From: a virus
Virus record (IMG/VR): IMGVR_UViG_3300007162_000013
Location: 1-36,009 of that record
Length of the DNA stretch: 36,009 bases
Strand: one strand, 5' to 3'
The position numbers and the translations under genes are program-made. Within the stretch, counting starts at the first letter, position 1, and each line of letters opens with the position of its first letter. The notes below the pieces were generated by a model. It worked only from the letters and a program-made list of their open reading frames with translations, was not told the origin of the DNA and made no database searches. Shown one piece after another: positions 1 to 8,906 of this stretch.

Positions 1-615
1 GGTCGCGTGAAGGCTAAGCTTCAAAAGCATGAGGACATGGCTGCGTCCAAGGCTCACAAGGGCCTGAAGACCGGTGGTGTCGTCAAAGGCAACGGTGGCG
101 GCTACAAAAAAGGCGGCATGGTTGAGGGTGACACCAAGACCTACGAGCAGTACGCTGACGATGGCAACATCATCAAGACCAAGTCACACAAGACGACCAA
201 AGTAGTTCAGGCCAAACCTGATCACTCCCCCGCCAAAACGGGAGATGTGAAGCTGGGCAATGGCGGTGGCTACAAGAAGGGCGGAATGGCTTGTGCAACT
301 GGTGGTGTGGTTGACGGTCAAGGTGGTTACAAAAAGGGCGGTATGGCAAAAAAGGCCTACGCCACGGGGGGAAGTGTTAATAAAGAGGGCGCTCCCGTGG
401 CCATGCCCCAAGGTCGTAAGCCCGCTCCAAAGCCTGTGTACATCACGGAGCTTGCCGGTACGTATAAGACCGGTGGCAAGGTGACCCCTGCACAGGGAAG
501 GTTGCAGAAGATCTTTGATAAAGAGAATGCACCTGCAATGAAGGCTGCCAAGAAGGACTCGAATGAGAAGTACGGTCCCAAGGTAGTTAAAAAGGCTTAC
601 GGCGGCTCGTGCTAA
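1..615 (+). CDS. Gly/Lys-rich repeat protein, 5-prime partial
   Basis: The frame is open to the left edge of the window, so the gene probably starts upstream; an internal GTG at 7 is the first candidate start. The roughly 200 visible residues are basic and glycine-rich, with three copies of a GGYKKGGM motif and several ATGG/KTGG variants in a low-complexity background. No catalytic motif is visible. Short Gly-Lys repeat proteins of this kind occur in virion gene blocks of aquatic phages, and the neighbours here are structural, so a virion or DNA-associated role is possible but not shown. A GC-rich hairpin follows the stop. Existence is likely; function is unknown. Confidence 0.75.
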   Translation, partial: GRVKAKLQKHEDMAASKAHKGLKTGGVVKGNGGGYKKGGMVEGDTKTYEQYADDGNIIKTKSHKTTKVVQAKPDHSPAKTGDVKLGNGGGYKKGGMACATGGVVDGQGGYKKGGMAKKAYATGGSVNKEGAPVAMPQGRKPAPKPVYITELAGTYKTGGKVTPAQGRLQKIFDKENAPAMKAAKKDSNEKYGPKVVKKAYGGSC

Positions 616-619
616 ACCG

Positions 620-639
620 GTGGGGGCTTAGGCCCCCGC
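620..639 (+). other. GC-rich intergenic hairpin
   Basis: GGGGGC (622-627) pairs with GCCCCC (632-637) around a TTAG loop, with two further closing pairs. There is no run of T directly after it, so it is a poor rho-independent terminator. It resembles the hairpins between small genes at 33739, 33992, 35155 and 35735. A role in mRNA 3-prime-end protection or partial termination is inferred. Confidence 0.55.
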
Positions 640-658
640 TTACTTTTAGGATCGAATC

Positions 659-1063
659 ATGGCTGACGCAGTAACGAGTCAAACGCTTTTTGATGGCGAG
701 CGAATGGCCATCATGAAATTTACGAACGTCAGTGATGGCACCGGTGAGTCCGCTGTGCTCAAGGTTGACGTTTCTTCCCTATCGTCTAGTGCCTCAGGTA
801 AAGCCTGTGATGGCGTGACGATCAACAAGATTCACGCTTCTACTGCCGGCATGGGGGTCAATATCCTGTGGGATGCTGATACTGACGTGACCGCTTTTGT
901 GGTGGGCGCTGATGGCTCTTACACGTGGGATTTCTCCATGTTTGGGGGCCTTACGAACAATGCCGGCGATGGCAAGACGGGTGACGTGAGATTCACAACC
1001 GTTGGGGCCACAAGCGGTGACACTTATTCCATCGTGCTTGAGATGGTAAAGAGCTACGCATGA
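659..1063 (+). CDS. Small virion structural protein (putative)
   Basis: This 134-residue protein starts at an ATG preceded by TTTTAGGA and overlaps the next gene by 4 bp (ATGA). The sequence is Gly/Ser/Thr-rich with alternating beta-type hydrophobicity and has no membrane segment or signal peptide. Its style, and its place just before another structural protein, match small virion proteins (head decoration or neck) found after the capsid gene in aquatic podoviruses and pelagic phages. I cannot tell which virion position it takes. The call as structural is an inference from context and composition. Confidence 0.7.
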   Translation: MADAVTSQTLFDGERMAIMKFTNVSDGTGESAVLKVDVSSLSSSASGKACDGVTINKIHASTAGMGVNILWDADTDVTAFVVGADGSYTWDFSMFGGLTNNAGDGKTGDVRFTTVGATSGDTYSIVLEMVKSYA

Positions 1064-1842
1064 GCATCATCTCGTCCGCTACAAGACAGGGGGCTTACGA
1101 GCCCTTTGAGTTACAGGTAGCTCGTGGTCAGATCTACGAGCACAAAAATCTGTTCCGATTTGGCAATAATGCGGACATCAATGGATCGACAGAAACCATT
1201 TGGTCGCATGGTGGGTTGTACGCATATCCTGCCGCTGCGATTCAGATGAAGGTGTCAAGCGCAAGTGCGGATGATGATGCGTCAGGGACGGGGGCCAGAA
1301 CGGTTGTCGTGACGGGTCTGGATGCAAATTACAATGAAATTAGTGAAACCGTTGAGCTCGATGGCCAGACCGCGGTCCTTACGACCAAATCGTTCCTTCG
1401 AGTTTTTATGGCTTACGTTGCTACTGCTGGCTCTGGCGGGACTGCTGCTGGCATTATTTACGTGGGCACGGGAACCGTCACTGCCGGGGTACCTGCTACC
1501 GTCTACGCTGAGATTCCTATAGGTGCCAATCAGTCCCAGATGGCCATGTGGACTGTACCGGCTGGGTACACGCTATACATCACGGGCGGTACGTTCTCGG
1601 CCGCTTCAAATAACGTTGCCCAGTACGTGTTGGGTCAGTTCTTCTTCCGCCCTTTTGGGGGTGTGTTTTTGAACACTGCGGACATTACGGTCAACTCAAA
1701 CGTATTCCGTTATGACTGGGAGATCCCCTTGCCCATTCCAGAAAAGTCAGACATCGAGGCTCGAGCGATTGCTCTGTCTGGGTCGAATTTCTTCATTACG
1801 GCCTCGTTTGAGGGCATTTACATCAAGAATGAGGGCGTCTAA
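1060..1842 (+). CDS. Virion structural protein (putative)
   Basis: This 260-residue protein is translationally coupled to the preceding gene (ATGA overlap) and to the following one (TAATG overlap). It is rich in beta-prone Gly/Thr/Val sequence, with a mid-part resembling an Ig-like or jelly-roll fold, and aromatic residues in its second half (FFFRPFGG, around residues 194-201). No enzyme motif is visible. Similar proteins occur in aquatic phage genomes between capsid and tail genes and are recorded only as structural. The head, neck or tail-accessory role cannot be decided from sequence alone. Confidence 0.7.
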   Translation: MSIISSATRQGAYEPFELQVARGQIYEHKNLFRFGNNADINGSTETIWSHGGLYAYPAAAIQMKVSSASADDDASGTGARTVVVTGLDANYNEISETVELDGQTAVLTTKSFLRVFMAYVATAGSGGTAAGIIYVGTGTVTAGVPATVYAEIPIGANQSQMAMWTVPAGYTLYITGGTFSAASNNVAQYVLGQFFFRPFGGVFLNTADITVNSNVFRYDWEIPLPIPEKSDIEARAIALSGSNFFITASFEGIYIKNEGV

Positions 1843-2246
1843 TGCCTGCCAAGTCTAAAGCTCAGTTCAAGCTCATGAAGGCCGCTGAAAACAATCCCAA
1901 GTTCGCAAAGAAGGTTGGGATCAAGCCTTCTGTGGCCAAAGAGTTCACCGAAAAAAATGTAGGAAAAAAAACATATGACAAGCTTCCTGTCCTCCTTAAA
2001 AAGGGTGGCCCGAGCCTTGCGATTGGCCGCGGTGAAAAGCTTCCAGCGGATCAAGGCGCTGGTCTTACGGCTAAAGGCAGGGAAAAGTACAATCGTGAAA
2101 CCGGATCAAACTTGAAGGCTCCACAACCTCAAGGTGGTAAGCGCAGGGATTCATTCTGTGCGAGGATGGGTCCGGTAGCAGAGAAGAGCGAGAAGGGCAG
2201 TAGAGCTCGCGCATCGATGAAACGTTGGAATTGCCCGGGTTGGTGA
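1842..2246 (+). CDS. Small basic protein with DUF3008-like start and DUF6321-like end
   Basis: This 134-residue, strongly basic protein begins MPAKSKAQ, the hallmark start of DUF3008, and ends with a block containing AKGREKYNRETGSNL, RDSFCARMGPV and RWNCPGW. I associate that block with DUF6321-type phage proteins. Its start overlaps the previous stop by one base (TAATG). The conserved Cys, Arg and Trp residues of the C-terminal block suggest a small fold that binds nucleic acid or a protein partner. Biochemical function is unknown. A DUF5872 gene in the second structural block (11031) is similar in size and charge and also precedes an adaptor gene. Confidence 0.72.
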   Translation: MPAKSKAQFKLMKAAENNPKFAKKVGIKPSVAKEFTEKNVGKKTYDKLPVLLKKGGPSLAIGRGEKLPADQGAGLTAKGREKYNRETGSNLKAPQPQGGKRRDSFCARMGPVAEKSEKGSRARASMKRWNCPGW

Positions 2247-2248
2247 CC

Positions 2249-3310
2249 ATGGCTTATTCAGGAACCGTAGGAACGACTGTTATTGATGTTCAAACCCTGA
2301 TTGATCATGGGGCGAGACGTTGCGGCAAGCTTGCTGAGGAGTTGACCTCTGAGCAGGTTCTATCTTCACGTCAGTCGTTGTATTTCCTGCTCTCAAACCT
2401 GATCAACATCGGTATTCAGTACTGGGCGATTGAGAAGAAGGTTTTCGGCCTGAGGGCTGACAAATACATCTACGACCTCCCCTTGGGTGCAAATGACGCC
2501 CTGAACGTCCTTTATAGGCAGATGGAGCGCCCCTCTGGGAGCTACGCCTCGAGTGCCGGCGGAAACGTTGAGAACGCCTTTGACGACAATGTGGATACGA
2601 TCTGTACGCAGAACGCTGCGAACGGGAATATCTCGGTTGATTACGGTGCTGACAACCCAACTTACATTGGGTCGATTGGAGTGCTTCCCGGCACGTCTGG
2701 GACCTTCAATGTGACCTTTGAGTGGTCCAATGACGGAATTACTTGGAACACCCTCTATACGCCCGGTGCAACGGCTTGGGTGAACGATGAGTGGCTCTGG
2801 TATGACATCCCAGCCGGCGCAACAGCTCGTTTTTATCGTATGCGAGAAACTGGCGGCGCAACCCTGTCAGTTCGTGAGCTGTACTTCGGCAATGATTCGC
2901 TAGAGGTCACGATGGCTCGTTTGAACCGCGATGACTACACGAACCTGCCGAACAAGAACTTCACTGCAAACCAGCCGTATCAATTTTGGTTTGATCGAAC
3001 AGTTCCTCAGCCGTCGGTGTACCTGTGGCCAGTCCCGTCAAGCAATTTTGTGCAGATGACGGTTTGGTACTCGAGGCAGATCATGGACGTTGGATCTTTG
3101 ACTGGTGAGCTCGAGATCCCGCAGAGGTGGTATGAGGCGACTGTGATGATGTTGTCGCACCGGATGGCCTTAGAGCTTCCCGGGGTGGATTTGCCAAGAA
3201 TTCAGTATCTAGAGCAGCAGGCTGACAAGTACTTGTTGCAGGCAGAGATGGAGGAGCGTGACCGCGGACCAATCTACCTTGCGCCCGGAATCCAAGTCTA
3301 TACGAGGTAG
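2249..3310 (+). CDS. Head-tail adaptor-like virion protein with inserted discoidin-like domain
   Basis: The ATG at 2249, two bases after the previous stop, is preferred over an in-frame TTG at 2225 inside the upstream gene, giving 353 residues. The N-terminal ~100 residues are helical (TLIDHGARRCGKLAEEL and following). Residues ~105-215 are a beta-rich insert with FEWSNDGITWNTLY and FYRMRETGG, which looks like an F5/8 type C (discoidin) carbohydrate-binding fold. The C-terminal part resumes with NRDDYTNLPNK, YLWPVP and a helical tail. This layout recalls phage neck/adaptor proteins carrying an accessory sugar-binding domain. The stop is TAG. Structural role likely; exact position uncertain. 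Confidence 0.65.
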   Translation: MAYSGTVGTTVIDVQTLIDHGARRCGKLAEELTSEQVLSSRQSLYFLLSNLINIGIQYWAIEKKVFGLRADKYIYDLPLGANDALNVLYRQMERPSGSYASSAGGNVENAFDDNVDTICTQNAANGNISVDYGADNPTYIGSIGVLPGTSGTFNVTFEWSNDGITWNTLYTPGATAWVNDEWLWYDIPAGATARFYRMRETGGATLSVRELYFGNDSLEVTMARLNRDDYTNLPNKNFTANQPYQFWFDRTVPQPSVYLWPVPSSNFVQMTVWYSRQIMDVGSLTGELEIPQRWYEATVMMLSHRMALELPGVDLPRIQYLEQQADKYLLQAEMEERDRGPIYLAPGIQVYTR

Positions 3311-3312
3311 CG

Positions 3313-3585
3313 ATGCCGATCTTCTTGGACACGGAGGGAATGTCAGACATCGCGATTGCGGTATGCGATCGATGCAGGATGAAGCGCCCCCACGCAATCA
3401 TGCGAAACGACCCGAATTTTCCGGGTTTATTGGTTTGTCCTTACGGCTGCGCGGATGAGTTTGACCCGTACAGATTACCCGCAAGAAAAACCGAAAAAAT
3501 CACAATCAGATTTCCCCGACCTGATGTATCTTTGACCGAGGTGGACGATCAGTCGCCTGAGTATCAAGGGAAATATGGACCGTAA
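3313..3585 (+). CDS. Small zinc-ribbon-like phage protein
   Basis: This 90-residue protein starts two bases after the preceding stop. Four cysteines sit as CDRC (18, 21) and CPYGC (42, 46), which fits a structural zinc site, followed by EFDPYRLPARKTE and a C-terminal RFPRPDVS segment. Proteins with this exact layout (two Cys pairs, then DPYRLP) recur in tail modules of aquatic phages but have no assigned role. Its place between the adaptor-like gene and the tail fibre suggests tail assembly or a minor virion component. Second cysteine spacing is slightly wide, so metal binding is inferred. Confidence 0.7.
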   Translation: MPIFLDTEGMSDIAIAVCDRCRMKRPHAIMRNDPNFPGLLVCPYGCADEFDPYRLPARKTEKITIRFPRPDVSLTEVDDQSPEYQGKYGP

Positions 3586-3595
3586 AGGAATGTAA

Positions 3596-6500
3596 ATGGC
3601 ACAGTCTGGCTACACCCCTATCAAACTATATTACAGTACCGTCACCGGCAACGCGCCTACTGCCACCAACCTTTCGGATGGCGAGCTCGCGATAAACATT
3701 GCTGATGGAAAGCTGTTTTATAAAGACAGCGGTGGAACGGTATCGGTCTTGGCGCAAGCTGGCGCAGTGGTGGCAAACGCGATTGCGGGCGGCACTGCGA
3801 ATCAGGTCGTCTATCAAACGGGCCCCAATACCACATCATTCATTGCCGCTCCATCCACACCCGGCACGTTTCTTTATTGGAGTGGGTCGTCGTTTTCGTG
3901 GCTTACGGGTGCTGGCCTTGGATCAGTCACCTCGGTTGATGCTGACGGCGGAACGACCGGTCTAACATTCACTGGCGGCCCGATCACGACGGCTGGAACT
4001 CTCACCATGTCAGGAACCTTGGCGGTTTCTCATGGGGGGACTGGAATCACTTCATTTGGTACCGGTGTTGCGACAGCGCTTGGATACAACACCACCGGTA
4101 GTGGCGGGATGGTGCTTGAGGACTCGCCATTGTTGGTGACTCCGAATCTTGGCATCCCCTCGGCTGTAGACCTAACTAATGCGACAAATGTCCCCGCTGA
4201 TGAGTTAGTAGGTACGGTTGACGTGACGAATGGCGGCACCGGGGCAGCAACCCTCACGGCAAACAGCCTCATTGTTGGAAACGGCACATCGCCTGTGGCC
4301 GGGATTGCCCCGGGCGCTTCTGGCTATGTGCTAGCGAGTAACGGGACCAACTGGGTGGCCGTTTCTCCAGAAGCCGCAGGTGGTTCTCCGATTGGAACCA
4401 TGGTGTACATGGCCGGAACCACTACCACAGGCTACCCCGGAACCACGTGGCTCAAGTGTGACGGCAGCATCATTTCGAAATCTACGTACTCAACGCTTTT
4501 TGATCGGATTGGGTACGCTCCTGATGGCTTCTCTACGCAGACCCAATGGGGTTATATGGGTCAGGCCACTACCAGTACGATCTGGCGCATGACTTATGGC
4601 GGCGGCAGGTGGATTTATGTAAATAACGGTGGCCGTATTGGAACGTCTACAGACGGCTTCAAATGGTCGGCAGAGACGACTGTTACGACATCCATTCTGT
4701 ACGATGTTAGCTACGGCGGCACGAATAATCTTTACACCGTCGTGGGTAACGTAGGTGTTTTGTATACCTCTACTAACGCGGCCTCTTGGTCCGTTGGCAC
4801 GTCAAATACCACCTCTATTCTGTATGTAACGCATGCCACCCCTTCGCTAATTTCCATAGCGGGTGATTTTGGAGCCTATCAAGCGTCTACGGATGGCGTC
4901 ATTTACTCCACGTATGGCATCAACATGCAGTACACCACTGCGAATGCTACGCCAAGGGTGGCCCGCAACGGAAACACCTATGTTGCTGCTGGTGGTCTCG
5001 GATTCATATCGTACGCAAATGCTGCATTGAGCTTTACTCAGTGGAGCGCTGCCACTTCTGGAACGGTTAGCGAGCTGAGGGACGTCATTAGTAACGGCTC
5101 AAACCTGTTTATTACTGGTGGTGTGGGTGGTGTACTTCTAACATCTCTAAACGGCGCTACTTGGACGGCAAGAACATCTGGAACCACTAGCCACATTAAC
5201 TGCCTGACGAATAATGGGACCACTCTCTACGTTTACGCTGGTGTTGGTGGGGCATTGTCCACTTCTCCTGATGGAACCACGTGGACGGCTCGGACATCTG
5301 GAACTGCCAGCGAAATTCGAGATATTCATTGGGATGGAAGCCAGTATGTGTACGTTGGGGTTGGTGGCGTAGTCGCAACATCTCCGAACGCAATTACATG
5401 GACTGCGCGTACGTCCACCGTTACTTTTCAGCTTGAAGGTGTATGGGGGAATGGAACAAGGTGGGTAGCTGCCGGTTTTGAAGGAACCGTGGTCACGTCT
5501 ACCGACGCCATTACATGGTCGACCACTACGACCCCAACCTTCTCCCGCGAGGATTTCAGCTCAGTTGCGTTTGGAAACAGCACTTGGGTTCTTGTAACCC
5601 AGTCTGGCCAATCATTCACGTCGACTGACGGCATCACTTGGGGCTGGGGCAAGAACTTTAACTTGGAGTTCCTAAATGTGAACTTCTTAAGTGGCGTCTT
5701 TGTTTTCAGCGCGTCGAATTTTGTCGCCACTTCTACTGACCTGATCTCTTATGTTTACGCCGGTGGATCGGCGATGAACCGCAGAATTTACGACATTACT
5801 ACCAACACAGCAAATGACAAGTGGGTGATGGTTTCTACGTCGAAACAAAATAACTCCACCGCCCAGAATCGTTGGTCGAATATCAGGTATTCAAGCGATG
5901 GCTACACTTGGCTGGGGGCCCCAGTACAGGGCGATGGGCCTTATACGCAAAACTGTTTGGCCACCACGGTGACCTATCTTTCGGTTGGTTATGGTGATGG
6001 TATGTACGTCGCCGGCGGAAACAATGGTCAGGTGCTCACCTCGACCGATGGGGAGACATGGACATCCTATGGTCTGGCAACGAACTCGACCGCCACGATG
6101 CTTGAGTTCGGAACGGATCTGTACGTCCTCGGGTATGAGATGCAGCGCAACTCAACTCAGACAACGTGGTGGAACTGGACAACTGCCCCGAACCCTTCGA
6201 CCGCAAACCAAGGATTGTTTGCGCCGGTTAGGGCCATCAACGACGGCACAAAAATCGTTACGTGCGGCGGTTCTGGGCTAGCTTGGACCACCACTGATTG
6301 GAGCGCTTGGACGCAAGTTACGGCCACCACTTCGGGCCAACAGCTTAACTGCCTAAGTTACAACGGCTCCGTGTACGTTATTGGTGGTCAGGCTGCTACT
6401 ATCCTGTCCTCAACAGATGCTGTCACATGGACTCCACGCACCTCTGCCGGAGGTACCCATCACTACGGGTTGGCATGGGGTTCTGGGCCCGGTTTGTGGG

Positions 6501-8179
6501 TCATGACGAGCAACACGGGTGCTATTCAGACCTCGCCCGATGGCATTACTTGGACGGCCCGCACGTCGGGTACTGCACAATCGCTCAACTGGGCGCATTA
6601 TGCGAATAATCTGTATGTCGCGGTCGGGAACAACAATACGGTTGTCACATCAACCAATGGGACCACTTGGACCCTAACATCTGCGGCGGTTGGCAGCTGG
6701 GGTTATGTCACTTACGCCCAGAGCAAATGGGTTCTATCCGGAACCGCTAATGTTCTAACCACGACTGATTTTGTTACCTTCTCAACCGTTTATACAAGCC
6801 CTCAATCTGCGCTAGCAGTCAGGGCGTACTACGGCGACATTTCCGGCAAATGGTACCTTGTTCATGATTACGGAAACATTGTTACCTCCACCGACCTTGT
6901 GACATTCAGCAAGCGTTACGGTGGGGTTCCGCAGAATGCGGCCATCAACGGAATGACGTATGACGGCACTTATTGGGTGGCGGGTACTTCAACAAACGTT
7001 TCGACTGCTGCTGGTAGAAATCTGTTCACCTCGACGGATGCACAGACTTGGGTGGCCACAGGAAGCCAGCAGGAGACCATCTCGGTCTGCAACTACGTTG
7101 AGTATGGGAATGGTATTACCCTTGCCGTAGGGAACGCTGGACGCGGCTTCTACGCAGCTACAGACCCGTCAGTGTCGTTCTACTCTTGGGCGCTACTTAC
7201 GACCTCTACTCCGAGGAGTATCGCGTATGGTTCAGACGGCAAGGTAGTAGTGGTCGGTCAAGGCGGATTCATTCGTTATTCAACTGACGGAAGGGTGTTT
7301 AACACCGTCACCTCTGGGACCACTTCGGTACTGAATACCGTTTCCTACGGAAATGGGCTGTGGGTGTGCGCTGGTGATGGTGGCGCTTTAAGGACCTCTA
7401 CAGACGGTATCACATGGACTGGAACCACGCTGGGTGGCGCTCCATCGGTATTGGACATCATCTATGTGCCAGAGCAGAGCTTGTGGCTCTACACCACTGC
7501 TGGCGCTCCCGGTGGAGTGGTTACGACCACAGACTTCGTTACTTTTACTGGGCGTGCGACAACCATTGCTACGGGCAACATTTACACTGCCGTTTGGGGT
7601 AATGGACAGCTCATTGTTGGCTCAGATACCGGCGAGATGTCGATATCGAACAATGCCGTAAATGGATACTGGGCGGTATGGAGAGCTATCACAAGCCCGA
7701 CTGTAAGTACTCAGGGGATTCTCCGGCTCAATTACTTTGCGGATGATCCAAAGATTAACTATATATTCGGCTCGAGCAATGGTGTAATTGCTACATCTTC
7801 TGGTGGCTGGGAATGGGACATGCATCGATGCATGAGCGTAGGAACCACGACGGCCCAGTTTGGAGCTGTGTGGTCAAGTGCTTATCACGACGGCTACTAC
7901 TTCATCGGCGGCCAATTTGGTTCCACCTTCTATACCCGAGATCCGAACAAATGGACCACAAGAATCATCCCTACAATTACGAGCTACGACATTTACGAGT
8001 TTGCCAGCACACCATATGGTCTGTTGTCGATTGGCTTGTCTAGCGGCATATACCATATCTACAGTCCCACTTATAACTACAATACGGCCATCGAATTCAG
8101 GGTTCCCGACGCTATCCCTGAGTATTTGCCAAGCGTCAATGGAGAAGTAGACTCGGCTTTGTGGATAAAAGCCTTATAA
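3596..8179 (+). CDS. Giant tail fibre with about 28 beta-propeller blades inserted in a collar domain
   Basis: This 1527-residue protein is preceded by AAAGGA. Residues 1-60 (NLSDGELAINIADGKLFYKD) are a common phage fibre N-terminus that anchors to the tail. Residues ~130-260 hold GGTG-type beta repeats. Residues ~267-315 (GTMVYMAG, WLKCDGSIISKSTY, LFDRIG) match the first half of a phage tail collar domain. Residues ~319-1493 hold about 28 repeats of ~40 residues of the form WVAxGxxGxxxTSTDGxTWT, like BNR/Ycf48-type propeller blades. Residues ~1499-1527 (EFRVPD then ALWIKAL) look like the missing second half of the collar. It is probably the receptor-binding fibre. The glycosyltransferase and tail chaperone genes follow directly. 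Confidence 0.85.
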   Translation: MAQSGYTPIKLYYSTVTGNAPTATNLSDGELAINIADGKLFYKDSGGTVSVLAQAGAVVANAIAGGTANQVVYQTGPNTTSFIAAPSTPGTFLYWSGSSFSWLTGAGLGSVTSVDADGGTTGLTFTGGPITTAGTLTMSGTLAVSHGGTGITSFGTGVATALGYNTTGSGGMVLEDSPLLVTPNLGIPSAVDLTNATNVPADELVGTVDVTNGGTGAATLTANSLIVGNGTSPVAGIAPGASGYVLASNGTNWVAVSPEAAGGSPIGTMVYMAGTTTTGYPGTTWLKCDGSIISKSTYSTLFDRIGYAPDGFSTQTQWGYMGQATTSTIWRMTYGGGRWIYVNNGGRIGTSTDGFKWSAETTVTTSILYDVSYGGTNNLYTVVGNVGVLYTSTNAASWSVGTSNTTSILYVTHATPSLISIAGDFGAYQASTDGVIYSTYGINMQYTTANATPRVARNGNTYVAAGGLGFISYANAALSFTQWSAATSGTVSELRDVISNGSNLFITGGVGGVLLTSLNGATWTARTSGTTSHINCLTNNGTTLYVYAGVGGALSTSPDGTTWTARTSGTASEIRDIHWDGSQYVYVGVGGVVATSPNAITWTARTSTVTFQLEGVWGNGTRWVAAGFEGTVVTSTDAITWSTTTTPTFSREDFSSVAFGNSTWVLVTQSGQSFTSTDGITWGWGKNFNLEFLNVNFLSGVFVFSASNFVATSTDLISYVYAGGSAMNRRIYDITTNTANDKWVMVSTSKQNNSTAQNRWSNIRYSSDGYTWLGAPVQGDGPYTQNCLATTVTYLSVGYGDGMYVAGGNNGQVLTSTDGETWTSYGLATNSTATMLEFGTDLYVLGYEMQRNSTQTTWWNWTTAPNPSTANQGLFAPVRAINDGTKIVTCGGSGLAWTTTDWSAWTQVTATTSGQQLNCLSYNGSVYVIGGQAATILSSTDAVTWTPRTSAGGTHHYGLAWGSGPGLWVMTSNTGAIQTSPDGITWTARTSGTAQSLNWAHYANNLYVAVGNNNTVVTSTNGTTWTLTSAAVGSWGYVTYAQSKWVLSGTANVLTTTDFVTFSTVYTSPQSALAVRAYYGDISGKWYLVHDYGNIVTSTDLVTFSKRYGGVPQNAAINGMTYDGTYWVAGTSTNVSTAAGRNLFTSTDAQTWVATGSQQETISVCNYVEYGNGITLAVGNAGRGFYAATDPSVSFYSWALLTTSTPRSIAYGSDGKVVVVGQGGFIRYSTDGRVFNTVTSGTTSVLNTVSYGNGLWVCAGDGGALRTSTDGITWTGTTLGGAPSVLDIIYVPEQSLWLYTTAGAPGGVVTTTDFVTFTGRATTIATGNIYTAVWGNGQLIVGSDTGEMSISNNAVNGYWAVWRAITSPTVSTQGILRLNYFADDPKINYIFGSSNGVIATSSGGWEWDMHRCMSVGTTTAQFGAVWSSAYHDGYYFIGGQFGSTFYTRDPNKWTTRIIPTITSYDIYEFASTPYGLLSIGLSSGIYHIYSPTYNYNTAIEFRVPDAIPEYLPSVNGEVDSALWIKAL

Positions 8180-8193
8180 ACCTAGGAGAGAAA

Positions 8194-8898
8194 ATGCAGC
8201 AAGATATTCACGTACTTGTAGTAACACCTGCGTATAGCGGAAAGGTCAATGCTCAGTACGCCGTGGCACTTGCGGACACTCAACTGTTGCTGAAAAGCAA
8301 GGGAATCAACATCACATTCAGAATTTCTGCCTCCGGTTCGTTGCTGGTAGCTGAGAGAAATCGGCTCACGCAAGCTTTTATGGAGTCAGAAGCGACGCAC
8401 ATGTTGTGTATTGATTCGGACCTCGGGTGGCCACCTGAGGCAGTTTTGAAGATGTTGGAAGCTGACAAGGAGTTTGTGTGTGGCATTTACCCGGTTCGGG
8501 GTCACAACACATTTACGTTTAGGCCCGACTGCAACCCCAATGGGTCAATTATCCAAGAGGGTCACCTGCTAAAGATGCAGTATGTTCCCGCTGGATTCAT
8601 GCTCATAAAGCGCAGCGCCATTAAGAAGATGCAGGAAAAGCACAAGGACACCTACTTTAGCCCCAAGCATCATGAGAATCCCACCGGATCTGGCTACTGC
8701 CTTTTCAATACCGAGGTCTATGAGGGTGAGTTTTGGGGCGAGGATTATGTGTTTTGTAGAAAGGCTACTGAGGCGGGTGTCGATATTTGGGCCGACCCGC
8801 TCATTACCTTTGATCACAATGGAACCGTAGGGGTTCTAACGTCGGTCCTTAGCGATAAGCCGCCTGAGGACCAAGTGACTGATGTTGAAGCCAAATAG
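8194..8898 (+). CDS. GT-A-type glycosyltransferase
   Basis: The ATG at 8194 is chosen because AGGAGAG lies just upstream; an in-frame GTG at 8161 lies inside the fibre gene. The 234-residue product has a GT-A (Rossmann-like) pattern: VLVVTPAYSG at the start, ERNRLTQAF near 54-62, and the metal/nucleotide-sugar DxD motif at residues 74-76 (MLCIDSDLGWPPE). A C-terminal GEDYVFCRKATEAG plus DHNG completes the family pattern of an acidic catalytic region and a late histidine. It would transfer a sugar to an unknown acceptor. Position between the fibre and its chaperone suggests modification of a virion protein, but DNA or host surface glycan remains possible. Confidence 0.8.
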   Translation: MQQDIHVLVVTPAYSGKVNAQYAVALADTQLLLKSKGINITFRISASGSLLVAERNRLTQAFMESEATHMLCIDSDLGWPPEAVLKMLEADKEFVCGIYPVRGHNTFTFRPDCNPNGSIIQEGHLLKMQYVPAGFMLIKRSAIKKMQEKHKDTYFSPKHHENPTGSGYCLFNTEVYEGEFWGEDYVFCRKATEAGVDIWADPLITFDHNGTVGVLTSVLSDKPPEDQVTDVEAK

Positions 8899-8906
8899 GT
8901 GATTGC

